Shown in pieces: positions 43,208 through 52,298 of a stretch of 64,000 nucleotides of DNA; position 1 is the first letter of the stretch, and every line of letters begins with the position of its first letter. The DNA is taken from contig NZ_CP033043.1 of the NCBI RefSeq assembly GCF_003667825.1, forward strand, positions 3,598,001-3,662,000. Reading direction: 5' to 3'. Source of the DNA: Metabacillus litoralis (lineage in GTDB: Bacteria > Bacillota > Bacilli > Bacillales > Bacillaceae). Under the pieces are notes generated by a model, which made no database searches, was not told where the DNA came from, and was given only the letters and a program-made list of their open reading frames with translations. Position numbers and translations under genes: made by a program.

Positions 43208-44455
43208 ATGAAAAGATGGGTAAGCATTGTAGTAGCAGTTATTGTTATCGGATTTATTGGAACAAACGTTTATTTAATTTTTAAGGAAGACAGTAAGGTT
43301 CAGCATACCGTTCATGTTGAAAAATGGAATCGAGTACAGGAACGGGATATTGTTGAAACGTTTGAAACAGATGGGATCTTGGTACCGAAGGAAAAGCAGG
43401 ATGTATATCTTCCTCTGGAAAACATTGAATTTCAACAATTTCTTGTAGAAGAAGGAGATGAGGTCGCGGTCGGAACTCCTTTATTTTTATATACATCACC
43501 TGAGATCGATTCATTGAAAGAAACGCTCGAATCAGACATAACACAGGTTGAGGGTGAAATAGAAGGGGTTGAAGACTACATCGACTCTCTAGAAGACTAT
43601 CAACGCTCCATCCCTACGACCACATCTGAAATAGAGGTAGATTCTATTCTTGAGGATGGGTTAAAAATTGATGTTCATGCATCTTCTGAAATGATTGAAA
43701 GCACAATTGAGCAGGAAATCTATAAACAGGAGCTTGAAAAACGTAAGCTTGAGGAGCAAAAGACGAAGTACGAAAATCAGTTAGACAATATTAACGAAAA
43801 AGAAAACTCCGCCTCAATGGTAAGTAATATCGACGGAGTTGTTGTTGATGTTAATAAAAATCTCGGAAATCCTATTATTACAATTGCTTCTAATGAATTA
43901 GCGATTGAAGGAGAGTTTTCAGAACAGCAACTAAAAAAAGCTGAAACTGGTATGAAATTAACTGCAACTGCTTCTGGTGAGAAAAGGAAGCTTGAAGGAA
44001 CACTTGATAAAATCAATCCATATCCAGTTGATGAACCGGCACTTGACCAGAAAAATGCCTATAAGTTTGTTGCAAGCATTCTTGAACAGCCAGAAACATC
44101 TTCAATCGGCACAAAAACAACTGTTTCTGTTGTAACCGCAGAGGTTTCTGATGTACCTGCAGTACGTGATGGAGTGATTCACGGCAAAAAAACTTCCTAT
44201 GTATATAAGTTAAATAAGAATGGACAAATTACGAAGAATACTATTGAAAAAGGTTTGAGCTTTGATGGTTATACAGAGATTGTTGAGGGAGCTGAAATTG
44301 GGGAAGTTGCTATGCTGACTCCAGGGAAAACACCTCAAACTAACACTAGCTTTGTAACCGAAATGAAGCCGAAGCAGATTACAAAGGTCGCTTTGAAGGA
44401 CTTTACTTCACGTGAAGTGTGGAAATATATTTTGATTGGTTTGGTCGAGAGATAA
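43208..44455 (+). CDS. HlyD/YknX-like periplasmic-adaptor (membrane fusion) protein
   Basis: 415 residues from the ATG at 43208, 8 bases after AAGGAGG. One N-terminal membrane anchor (about 5-25), a lipoyl/barrel-sandwich half (KQDVYLPLENIEFQQFLVEEGDEVAVGTPLF split around 65-100), a long coiled coil (about 105-195), the second half (VSNIDGVVVDVNKNLGNPI) and beta domains. This is the order of MacA/YknX adaptors, which link ABC permeases to substrates outside. The C-terminus (about 385-415) looks like a short membrane-associated tail. The ABC ATPase and permease that normally follow are absent; the gene is followed by a terminator. Confidence 0.83.
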   Translation: MKRWVSIVVAVIVIGFIGTNVYLIFKEDSKVQHTVHVEKWNRVQERDIVETFETDGILVPKEKQDVYLPLENIEFQQFLVEEGDEVAVGTPLFLYTSPEIDSLKETLESDITQVEGEIEGVEDYIDSLEDYQRSIPTTTSEIEVDSILEDGLKIDVHASSEMIESTIEQEIYKQELEKRKLEEQKTKYENQLDNINEKENSASMVSNIDGVVVDVNKNLGNPIITIASNELAIEGEFSEQQLKKAETGMKLTATASGEKRKLEGTLDKINPYPVDEPALDQKNAYKFVASILEQPETSSIGTKTTVSVVTAEVSDVPAVRDGVIHGKKTSYVYKLNKNGQITKNTIEKGLSFDGYTEIVEGAEIGEVAMLTPGKTPQTNTSFVTEMKPKQITKVALKDFTSREVWKYILIGLVER

Positions 44456-44569
44456 CGAGAAAAACCCGGGTATGTTAACTGTGGTTTCAGTTTTTGAAGT
44501 ACAAAATTAGAAATAACCGTACTATTCGGGCGGTAATTCGCACTTAAATGAACAGATCATTTGATTAGC

Positions 44570-44606
44570 AAAAAAGCTTGGAACAATGTGTTTCCAAGCT
44601 TTTTTT
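44570..44606 (+). terminator. Terminator after the adaptor gene, part of the composite element
   Basis: AAGCTTGGAA (44574-44583) and TTCCAAGCTT (44592-44601) flanked by A-run and T-run, so usable on both strands. It matches the hairpin at 13383-13409 in position within the repeated composite element. Confidence 0.88.
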
Positions 44607-44650
44607 ACATTATTCTGCATAGTTGAATTTTTACTAAGGTTTGGAAAATA

Positions 44651-44835
44651 AACGGAAAAGTTCCGTTTAAATGGAGAAATACCAACATTTCCCTCAAAAT
44701 AAGGGGAGTTTCTCCGTTTATATGAACCTATTCTTTAGATTTAATTATATATACAGAAGTTAGCCGGAATATTTCCGCTTATATCGGCATTTTAAGCATC
44801 TATTATATACTTTAACCGGAATTTCTCCGCCTATT
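44651..44835. repeat. Cluster of four CGGAAA-TTCCG palindromic repeats (copy 2 of composite element)
   Basis: Copies begin near 44653, 44705, 44765 and 44816 (steps 52, 60, 51), e.g. AACGGAAAAGTTCCGTTTA and AGCCGGAATATTTCCGCTTA. The steps match copy 1 (51, 61, 50). They lie in the 587-base gap between the adaptor gene and the convergent amidase gene; the rest of the gap shows no gene. Confidence 0.8.
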
Positions 44836-45042
44836 AATTCCTGTATCTCTTCGAAAAAATCAACAATGAATAACATCAGAGAGCCTTTTCTAACTTAAAT
44901 ACCAAAACCCTGCCACTTTCAGTACATCAATCCCCACTGACACTAATTTTGCCATCCTGTTGAAAGAATGCTAATTAAGCTTTTGTACTCGAAAACCAAA
45001 CTTATTTAATAGTAGATACTCGGGTTTCTTATTGGTTATGTT

Positions 45043-46605
45043 TCAGGGTGTAACAATCACCCGAACTTCTGTCTCAACCTCTTCTAATGTTTCCTCAATC
45101 ACTATCGGCAATAGCTCATACCCACCAGCCTTCTTAATCGCATCGGCTCTGTTTTTCAGACGCTCTAGGACAGATAATTTTGCCTCAGCCTTCACTAACT
45201 GATCTTCGTCAATCAATTTCTGCATCACTTCTATTAACCTGAGCTGGGAGACCTCATAAATTGTTCGTTCTACTGCAACTTTTGCAGGTCTCACATAGGT
45301 AGCATTTAACGCTTGACGATTAGAAGCCCCACCAACCTGTCCAATTTTCACTTCCGTTAAGCGAAGCTGTGCTGTTAGTTGATCATATTGGCCGTCCACT
45401 ACATAAAGATCCCCATTGTTAATCGCTTTGTTATATCTACTTACTAAACCAGTTAACAATGAACCTTGTATCTCAGCTTCACTTTTTCTTAAATCTGCAT
45501 TTATTTTAGTAGGCAGCGCTTGATATCCACCTGCCTGCTTAATACCAATTGCTCTATTCTTTAAACGTTCAAGCTTCTTCGTTTCTCTGATAGCTTGGTC
45601 GTAATTCCCCTTACTAACAGTTGATTGAATTCCATGTAATAGACGATATTGTGAAATCTCAAAAATAGTTCTTTCTATTGCAATTTTTGCAGGCCTTACA
45701 TAGCGTTCGTTTAAGTTCGCACGATTTGAAGAGCCTGAAACTTTCCCAATTTTCATTTCTACATTTTTTAGTTGCTTTGTAAAGGAATCATAGAGTGTAT
45801 TAACCTTTTTAAGATCTCCAGCTTCAATCGCTTTGTTAAAAGTCGCTAGCTGCTGAAGCAATTTCTCGCCTTCAACTGATGCAGAGCCATTCAAACCAAA
45901 GAAACGGTCAATTCCGTTCGCCATTCCTTCAGCAAGCTTTTCTTGGTAGGCGTTTGTTGATAGTTTTTGATCTTCCTCTGGATTTGACATAAATCCTACT
46001 TCAGGAAGAACAACAGGCTGTTTTGCCCAGTTAAAACCAGTAATATCTGTTCGTGGTGATAGGCCGTCGCCATTTGCTTTTTTGGCACCAGTTGATTTGA
46101 TTACTTCATCAATCATGTGAGAAGCTGCTACTTTGCTTTTTTCATTGATGCTTTTTGTATACGAGCCTGATGGATATAAAACATGAATGCCTGTTACATT
46201 TCTATTAGTACTTCCATCTGCATGAACACGAATCGTTAAGTCTGCACTTTTCGCATTACAAAACAGTGCACGATCCATATTACTTAGATTTACATCATGA
46301 TGTGTTCTTGTCATATAAACTCTATAGCCTCGTTCTTTTAACTTCGTTTCGAGCTTTTTAGAGATTTCTAGAACTAGTACATATTCAGGTTTTTTCGTGG
46401 AAACGCCCTGTGTGCCTGAAGAAACTTTAGCTTTCATTGTTTGAGAGCCTGGTGCATTGGGTTCTTTGTGATTGTTTCCTTTTCGCTGGTGACCAGGGTC
46501 AATACAGATGATTTTGGATTCTGCCGCTTGAGCTTTAGAGCTTGGTTGATACATAAAAATTACTAATAATAATGCAAGGATGATATTTACTATCTTTTTA
46601 TACAT
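45043..46605 (-). CDS. Secreted N-acetylmuramoyl-L-alanine amidase (Amidase_3) with two module A copies
   Basis: 520 residues. Signal peptide 1-28. Amidase_3 domain about 30-240: zinc ligands His in IDPGHQ, Glu near LVLEIS and His in IRVHADG, catalytic Glu in VLPEVGFMSN. It cuts the bond between MurNAc and the stem peptide. Two module A copies follow (about 245-375 and 380-515; KIGKVSGSSNR and KIGQVGGASNR, VRPAK(I/V)A(I/V)ERTI and LERLKNRA). GGAGGGG precedes the ATG. Second amidase of the window, with the domain order reversed compared with the one at 53257. Confidence 0.92.
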   Translation of the reverse strand: MYKKIVNIILALLLVIFMYQPSSKAQAAESKIICIDPGHQRKGNNHKEPNAPGSQTMKAKVSSGTQGVSTKKPEYVLVLEISKKLETKLKERGYRVYMTRTHHDVNLSNMDRALFCNAKSADLTIRVHADGSTNRNVTGIHVLYPSGSYTKSINEKSKVAASHMIDEVIKSTGAKKANGDGLSPRTDITGFNWAKQPVVLPEVGFMSNPEEDQKLSTNAYQEKLAEGMANGIDRFFGLNGSASVEGEKLLQQLATFNKAIEAGDLKKVNTLYDSFTKQLKNVEMKIGKVSGSSNRANLNERYVRPAKIAIERTIFEISQYRLLHGIQSTVSKGNYDQAIRETKKLERLKNRAIGIKQAGGYQALPTKINADLRKSEAEIQGSLLTGLVSRYNKAINNGDLYVVDGQYDQLTAQLRLTEVKIGQVGGASNRQALNATYVRPAKVAVERTIYEVSQLRLIEVMQKLIDEDQLVKAEAKLSVLERLKNRADAIKKAGGYELLPIVIEETLEEVETEVRVIVTP

Positions 46606-46695
46606 TTGTTCCCCTCCGAACTTTCATATCCACACCTATATATCGGCAAAGGAATGTTGATTTTTAGTCCTTATGTAAGAAAATTACAATATAAA

Positions 46696-46729
46696 AACCA
46701 AGCCTCGTTCTAATGAACAAGGCTTGGTT
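46696..46729 (-). terminator. Terminator of the first 5'-nucleotidase gene
   Basis: AACCAAGCC (46696-46704) and GGCTTGGTT (46721-46729) with an inner GTTC/GAAC pairing; U-tail on the minus strand, 9 bases past the stop. Confidence 0.88.
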
Positions 46730-46737
46730 AGACTTTA

Positions 46738-49089
46738 TTATTTCGCTACATCCGTAATACGACCTTCAATCACCGGTTCAACCGTCACAAGTTTCGCCAC
46801 ATAATCTCTTAAGTTTTCCCAATCAGATAAACCTAAGTCTGTTACGCGTCCTGCAGCGTATGCATCAGCGAAGACCGTATAGCCGTCTCCACCTTTTGCT
46901 GTGAAGGCATTCGTTGCGATTGCGTATTCCTTCGCTGGGTCTAACGCTGTGAATACACCTTCTGTTTCTTCTACTTCTACTGTTACGATACGCTCACCTT
47001 TTGGTTTGCTGCTGTCATATGTGAATTTCATACCTGAAACATGTAAGAATCCACCGCTTTCGTTCGGTGCTTGTCCTACGCTGTGTTCAAGCGCAGTTAA
47101 GATTTCTGCTCCTGTTAAGTTCATTGTTGCTAGCGTATTTCCAAATGGTAACACCGTTAACACATCACCTAATGTAATTTCACCGGCATCTATAAAAGCA
47201 CGAATCCCGCCAGCATTTTGCATTGCAATGACTGTGTTTGGTTTATATTGTTTTGCTTTTGCTAGCATACCATCTGTGATCAAGTTACCTAACTCTGTTT
47301 CGCTGTTACGTACACTTGGTGCTGTTGGGTTTTCAGCTGTTGTACGTGGATTGGCTAGTTCTTTTGCAGTTGTCGCACCTGTTGAAGTATCTCTTATTGC
47401 AGCAATTTGATCAGAATATTTTTTCAGCAATGCTGCTGCTTCTGCATTCTCTTCTTTATCAGCTACTTTAATTAGCTGAGCCGCTTCATTTGTAATGATA
47501 CCTTCACTATTAAATTCAACATCTACAGTTCCTAGATATTCACCGTATTGGCTAGCCTGAACAATTAAAGTAGGATCCTTTTCCACACCTGCTTCATCTT
47601 TGTTAACAACTGTACCAGTGTCTAACTTCGTATGACTGTGGCCACCAACAATAATGTCGATACCATCTACCATTTTCGCAAGCTCAAGGTCATTATCGTA
47701 TTCTATATTATCGTCATAGCCGATATGTGTAATCGCAACAATCTTATTAATTCCCTGCGCTTCAAATGCTGCAACTGCTTTTTCCGCTTCAGCAATGTAA
47801 TTTTCAAAAACAACACTACCTGGGCTTGAAATATCAGCTGTTTCTTCTGTTGTTAAGCCGAAGAATCCAACTTTTTCTCCATCTACTTCCTTCACAACAC
47901 CACTGTAAATTTGTCCATCAACAGGCTCTTCAGTCACTTCATCATGGAACAAAACTTTCATGTTCTCATCCGCTGAAAAATCAACGTTTGTGCTTACGAA
48001 TGGGAACTGAGCACCTTTGACGAAATCAGCTAATGCCTTATGTCCTTCAGGGCTTGAGCCCAGATCAAATTCATGATTACCAAATGTCATTAGGTCATAT
48101 TTTACTAGATTCATAAACTCAAGATCAGCTTGTCCTTTGAATTCATTGAAATATAAAGTTCCAGAGAAAACATCACCTGCGTTTAATAAAAGTGCATCTG
48201 GATTTTCCTCTCTTACTTCGTTCACAGCTGTTACAAATTTTGCTACGTTTTCAATATGTGCATGTGTATCATTTGTATGCATAAGAGATAATTCAAATGG
48301 AAGATTTTCTTTGATTTTGTTTTTACGCTCTTTTGCTTTTTGCGCCATTTCAGGTAAATCTGGGTACTTACCTGGGTGCAATTTATTTCCTGCTTCTTTA
48401 ATCTTAACCGCTCTTGTTTCTAGGCGATTCAGCTTTTCGTAAGCTGCCTTCGCTTCTTCTATTTTATTGTCTACTAACAATTGATCAATTTGATTTTGGA
48501 GTGTATGCATAGAAACTTCGTAAATAACTGTTTCCTTTGCAATTTTTGCATCTACTAAGAATGCATCGCGAATCACTTGTCGATTTCCTTCACCGTACAC
48601 CTTACTGAACACTCTTTCTGCTTTACTCATTTGTAAGGATAATCCATGATAAGCGTCGACAAGCTCTGTATTTAATGTATCAGCTTCAACTAATCCGTTT
48701 AACGTCTCTTGTAATGTTTGTAGTTCTTGTCCAGTTTTAATTGCATCAATGATTCTAGCTGCTTTTAACAGTTTATCTTTCGCTACATCAAGCTGCGCTG
48801 TTAGATTCTTTTTTTCTGAACCATCTTTTAGTTGTTGCACTGCTTTTTCAGCTTTTTTAATATCTTCACTTGCTTTTGCATATGCTGTAGAAAAGTCTGT
48901 TGAAATCGCAACATTTTGTTGATTTCTCACATCATAAAACTTCACTAGCTTGTTCGCTGAAACATGTGCCTCTGCGACAACGCTTTGAACGTTTGATGCT
49001 GCCTCCGCCTGTGGACCTGCTGCGACAAAAGCTGCTGTCATTATTGCTGAAGTAGCTACTACTTGTGATACTTTTTTTGTTTTTTTCAT
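46738..49089 (-). CDS. Secreted 5'-nucleotidase (calcineurin-like) with N-terminal long module A
   Basis: 783 residues. Signal peptide 1-31. Residues about 32-265 are the long module A in the same order as I recall for the SbsC N-terminus: a first helical bundle, then LLKAARIIDAIKTGQ, then KVYGEGNRQ and DAKIAKETVIYEVS, ending GNKLHPGKYPDLP. Metallophosphatase domain about 275-520 (MHTNDTHAH, NAGDVFSGTLY, GNHEFD, GGHSHT) and 5'-nucleotidase C-terminal domain about 560-780 (RNSETELGNLI, FTAKGGDGY). It dephosphorylates extracellular nucleotides. Paralogue of the gene at 56599. GGGGAG lies about 10 bases before the ATG. Confidence 0.93.
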   Translation of the reverse strand: MKKTKKVSQVVATSAIMTAAFVAAGPQAEAASNVQSVVAEAHVSANKLVKFYDVRNQQNVAISTDFSTAYAKASEDIKKAEKAVQQLKDGSEKKNLTAQLDVAKDKLLKAARIIDAIKTGQELQTLQETLNGLVEADTLNTELVDAYHGLSLQMSKAERVFSKVYGEGNRQVIRDAFLVDAKIAKETVIYEVSMHTLQNQIDQLLVDNKIEEAKAAYEKLNRLETRAVKIKEAGNKLHPGKYPDLPEMAQKAKERKNKIKENLPFELSLMHTNDTHAHIENVAKFVTAVNEVREENPDALLLNAGDVFSGTLYFNEFKGQADLEFMNLVKYDLMTFGNHEFDLGSSPEGHKALADFVKGAQFPFVSTNVDFSADENMKVLFHDEVTEEPVDGQIYSGVVKEVDGEKVGFFGLTTEETADISSPGSVVFENYIAEAEKAVAAFEAQGINKIVAITHIGYDDNIEYDNDLELAKMVDGIDIIVGGHSHTKLDTGTVVNKDEAGVEKDPTLIVQASQYGEYLGTVDVEFNSEGIITNEAAQLIKVADKEENAEAAALLKKYSDQIAAIRDTSTGATTAKELANPRTTAENPTAPSVRNSETELGNLITDGMLAKAKQYKPNTVIAMQNAGGIRAFIDAGEITLGDVLTVLPFGNTLATMNLTGAEILTALEHSVGQAPNESGGFLHVSGMKFTYDSSKPKGERIVTVEVEETEGVFTALDPAKEYAIATNAFTAKGGDGYTVFADAYAAGRVTDLGLSDWENLRDYVAKLVTVEPVIEGRITDVAK

Positions 49090-49424
49090 TTAAAAAAAGC
49101 TCCCCTTTTTCGTTTGTTTGATAAAAATACAGCCACAATTAAAAACTGGAGAAGACGTTTTCAGTCATCCCAAAATGAGTATAGTACACTACTTGATAGT
49201 TTACTAGACCTAAGTCAGATAATATCTCGAACTTTTTACTTACTAATTTGGGCTATTTTGGTTTTTGTAGAGAAAATGAGAGGAAAGAAACAAGTAGGAG
49301 CATGTCGAAATAAAACCTTTCTATCTACAAAAACACATATCATTCGCTCCAGTTTTTTACATTTTTTTCATCTAGTAAACTTTATACTTGATAAAAAGAA
49401 TCTAATAATTAGTGGGTGAGAGTA
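49090..49424. other. Divergent intergenic region, 5'-nucleotidase / L,D-transpeptidase
   Basis: 335 bases that must hold two divergent promoters. AT-rich; I could not choose convincing -35/-10 pairs. No repeat of the families seen elsewhere and no Pho-box-like row was found here. Confidence 0.5.
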
Positions 49425-50792
49425 TTGAGGAAAATCGGGATAATTTTACTTTTTGTGATCGGATGTTTAGTAGGATTACAGCAACCAGCGCAGGCAGCAG
49501 GAAATGACCAATTTATCATTATTAACAAAGCGAATAACAAACTAGCATTTTTCAATAATTGGAAGCTTGTAAAAGTATTTGATGTAGCGACCGGAAGAAA
49601 GGACTCATACACTCCTGAAGGCAGGTTTAGAATTGTGAATAAAATCAAAAACCGTCCTTATTATACGAAAAACATACCTGGCGGAGATCCACGAAATCCA
49701 TTAGGAGATCGCTGGCTTGGATTAGATGCAAGAGGTACATATGGAACAACTTATGCCATTCACGGCAACAGCAATGAAAGTTCAATTGGAAGATATGTTA
49801 GCTCTGGTTGTGTGAGAATGCACAATAGCGAAGTACGCTGGCTATTTTCACAAGTTGAATTATATACAACGGTTGTGATCACAAATTCTAGTTCATCCTT
49901 TGAAGAGCTTGCGGTGAAGCATAACTATTTATCTCCAGACGTTCTCAATAAAGTGAATGCTCAAAAAGCAGGAAACGCGCTTCTTAACGAATTATCAAAT
50001 TATCAAGCAGCAATGAATGCTGGCTCTGTTTCAAATATGAATAGTCTATATGACCGCTTTACAAAGCAATTAAGAGCAACAGAAGTCGCGATTGGAAAGG
50101 TTAGTGGAAAAAGCAACCGCGATCAGCTTGAAGCTACCTATGTCCGCCCTGCTAAAGTAGCTGTAGAACGTTCGATTTATGAAATATCTCAATATCGACT
50201 ATTAAAAACAGTAGAGGAGCACCTCTCAAAAAATAAATTAACACATGCAGAAAATGAGATCGCAAAGCTAGCCGGCTTAAAACGCCGTGCGGTTGCTATT
50301 AAAAATGCAGGTAATTATGAAGCGCTAAACCCTAAAATTGGCCGATCACTTCAATCTCTTGAAGCAACTGTTCAAGGCACGATTACACAAATATCTCTTA
50401 CCCACTTTAATCGAGCCATCGGTAGTGCCAACATAGCGAACGTGAATAATCTATACGATTCCTTCACACGCAAAATTAGAACAACAGAGGTAGCCATTGG
50501 TCAGGTATACGGAAGCGCTAATCGTAAAGCCCTTAATGATCAATACATCACTCCTGCTAAAATTGCAGTGGAAAGAACCATTTATGAAGTATCGATTTAT
50601 CGTCTATTACTAAAAATTGATGTGTTAATCTCATCTAATAAAATCGATCAAGCAAAGAGTGAGCTTTCAAAACTAGATCGACTCAAGCGCCGTGCAATTG
50701 AAATCAAGCAGGCAGGTGGCTATCAAAGCCTACCAAGTCGTATTTCTTCTGATCTAAATAAGTTAGAAGAAAACCTTCGAGCAAAACTATAG
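49425..50792 (+). CDS. Secreted L,D-transpeptidase (YkuD) with two module A copies
   Basis: 455 residues from the TTG at 49425 (GGTGAG about 5 bases upstream); an in-frame GTG at 49416 lies inside the site. Signal peptide 1-24. Canonical YkuD domain about 27-155 with AIHGNSN and the catalytic Cys in VSSGCVRMHN, which makes 3-3 peptidoglycan crosslinks or attaches proteins to stems. Two module A copies (about 175-310 and 320-450; AIGKVSGKSNRDQL and AIGQVYGSANRKAL, VERSIYEISQ and VERTIYEVSI). Confidence 0.92.
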   Translation: MRKIGIILLFVIGCLVGLQQPAQAAGNDQFIIINKANNKLAFFNNWKLVKVFDVATGRKDSYTPEGRFRIVNKIKNRPYYTKNIPGGDPRNPLGDRWLGLDARGTYGTTYAIHGNSNESSIGRYVSSGCVRMHNSEVRWLFSQVELYTTVVITNSSSSFEELAVKHNYLSPDVLNKVNAQKAGNALLNELSNYQAAMNAGSVSNMNSLYDRFTKQLRATEVAIGKVSGKSNRDQLEATYVRPAKVAVERSIYEISQYRLLKTVEEHLSKNKLTHAENEIAKLAGLKRRAVAIKNAGNYEALNPKIGRSLQSLEATVQGTITQISLTHFNRAIGSANIANVNNLYDSFTRKIRTTEVAIGQVYGSANRKALNDQYITPAKIAVERTIYEVSIYRLLLKIDVLISSNKIDQAKSELSKLDRLKRRAIEIKQAGGYQSLPSRISSDLNKLEENLRAKL

Positions 50793-50800
50793 AAAACATA

Positions 50801-50839
50801 AAAAGGTGACTCATATATCGTGTGTATGAGTCACCTTTT
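50801..50839. terminator. Bidirectional terminator
   Basis: AAAAGGTGACTCATA (50801-50815) and TATGAGTCACCTTTT (50825-50839) flanked by A-run and T-run; serves the transpeptidase gene and the small convergent gene. Confidence 0.92.
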
Positions 50840-50849
50840 TTATGCCTAC

Positions 50850-51056
50850 CTACCCTTCCCTTTTCTTGTCGTAGTAAGGAATCATCGTATACTTAATAGC
50901 AACAGCTAAAAAAATAAGAGCAAAGCACTGAAGATATTCATTTAGCTCAAACATCACTTCTTCTTTAAACATAAATACATCTAAAAGGATGGCAAAAAGA
51001 AGTAAAGCACCTGTAATGCTGCTAAGGTAAAACAAAAATCTTGAGAAGATTCGCAT
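50850..51056 (-). CDS. Small two-TM membrane protein
   Basis: 68 residues from the ATG at 51056 (GAAGGGAT about 9 bases upstream); the ATG at 51095 would add 13 residues and also has a weak site. Two hydrophobic segments (about 7-28 and 40-58) and a basic C-terminus (YYDKKREG). No family recognised. Upstream of it lies the phased TGCAA repeat. Confidence 0.55.
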   Translation of the reverse strand: MRIFSRFLFYLSSITGALLLFAILLDVFMFKEEVMFELNEYLQCFALIFLAVAIKYTMIPYYDKKREG

Positions 51057-51160
51057 GTTATTTATCCCTTCTCTCAAAATTGAGGTTTTTTTCATACAGA
51101 ATATCCCTTCACCAGTTGATCTATACTGAATTCCATATCGAGAGTAAGAATTTCTATACA

Positions 51161-51248
51161 TGCAAATAAATTGTAAATGTTGCAAGATCTTAGCCAGAAG
51201 TTGCAAAGAAAAAACTAAAGTCGCAAATAAACTAGGAATAGTTGCAAT
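51161..51248. repeat. Phased TGCAA repeat, five copies at 20-21 bp
   Basis: GCAA cores at 51161, 51181, 51202, 51222 and 51243, i.e. steps of 20, 21, 20 and 21 bases, two helical turns each. The wider unit is about AGTTGCAAA(N)AAACTAG. It lies between the small two-TM gene and the divergent secreted-protein gene, upstream of both. Confidence 0.65.
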
Positions 51249-51377
51249 AACCTGCTTATCACCTCTTTCCGCCTAGAAAATTTGATAGGTACCATTGACT
51301 AATTCCGACAAAATCAGCCGAATTCTCCAGTTATAATGAGTAAGTTCTAACAATTTCAAGATTCGGGAGGAAAGCAC

Positions 51378-52250
51378 GTGAAAAATTTCTTTAGTAAATT
51401 CATTATTCTTGTGATTGCTCTAACAATTGGGGTAACAACACAAGCATCCGCTGCACCACCTAGCGTTGCTTACAAAGACGCAGACAAAAGTGGAAAAGTC
51501 TTAACAGAACTTCGTTTATCGTTTGAAGAATCGATTGATGCTGGCAACTTAGAACTTATTGACATATCTTATGATGACTACTCAGCAGCGATCAAAAAGA
51601 CAGAACGAGCAATTGGTAAGGTTTCAGGAAAAACAAATCGCCGTGCCTTGCTTGAAAAGTATGTTACACCAGCAAAAATCGCTAGAGAAAGAGTGATTTA
51701 TGAAGTATCACAGCTACGATTACTACATATTATTCTTGGACTACAAAGCTCCAACCAATTCGCAGAAGCTGAAGCAGCTTTCCAAAAGCTTGAGCGCCTT
51801 AAAAAACGTGCAGTAGAAATTAAAGAAGCAGGCGGATATGAGCAGCTGCCTGTAGAAGTTGCCTTAACATTAGATTACTATGAAGAAACAGTGGTCGAAA
51901 TTTTCGAAGCTTATAAAAGTGGCGACCAATTAAAGCTACTGATTAACCTTTTATCTACTTACGGATATTTAAACTCCAGTAGCCCGAACGAGTATTTTAT
52001 GCTAGGGGCTAATCCAGAAGTGGAAAATGGTTTTTGGTTAGGCTATCAGTCACCAACTTATGGTGATGATGTTTTCATGGCAACACTGAAAAGCTTCGAC
52101 GGAACAAAAGCTACCTATGAATATGATCTTACTTGGGACGATAGCGATGAAATAAGAACCGGCGAAATCTTCTTTGAAAATGGTGTGATTACTCTACACT
52201 TTGTTGATTTTGAAGGTAATGATGTGGCTGTGGAGTTTACGCTATATTAA
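51378..52250 (+). CDS. Secreted protein, N-terminal module A plus unknown C-terminal domain
   Basis: 290 residues from a GTG start 7 bases after GGGAGG. Signal peptide 1-26, module A about 28-160 (AIGKVSGKTNRRAL, VTPAKIARERVIYEVSQ, LERLKKRAVEIKEAGGY). The C-terminal 110 residues (about 180-290) are acidic and beta-rich (GANPEVENGFWLGYQS, FDGTKATYEYDLTWDD) and are unrecognised. It differs from the unknown tail of the gene at 36606. Confidence 0.8.
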   Translation: MKNFFSKFIILVIALTIGVTTQASAAPPSVAYKDADKSGKVLTELRLSFEESIDAGNLELIDISYDDYSAAIKKTERAIGKVSGKTNRRALLEKYVTPAKIARERVIYEVSQLRLLHIILGLQSSNQFAEAEAAFQKLERLKKRAVEIKEAGGYEQLPVEVALTLDYYEETVVEIFEAYKSGDQLKLLINLLSTYGYLNSSSPNEYFMLGANPEVENGFWLGYQSPTYGDDVFMATLKSFDGTKATYEYDLTWDDSDEIRTGEIFFENGVITLHFVDFEGNDVAVEFTLY

Positions 52251-52261
52251 TAGAAGAAGGA

Positions 52262-52291
52262 AAAACCTGCTCCAGTGTTGGAACAGGTTTT
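52262..52291. terminator. Bidirectional terminator between convergent module A genes
   Basis: AAAACCTG and CAGGTTTT arms with an inner TCCA/TGGA pairing (52262-52274 with 52279-52291, one mismatch), A-run and T-run flanks. Confidence 0.82.
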
Positions 52292-52298
52292 TTCTGTA

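Noticed and set aside
51290..51340. Sigma-D-like promoter (CTAA, 14 bases, GCCGAATT) upstream of the gene at 51378
   Set aside because: Both boxes deviate from the TAAA/GCCGATAT consensus, and a TATAAT at 51332 without a -35 competes; too weak to annotate.
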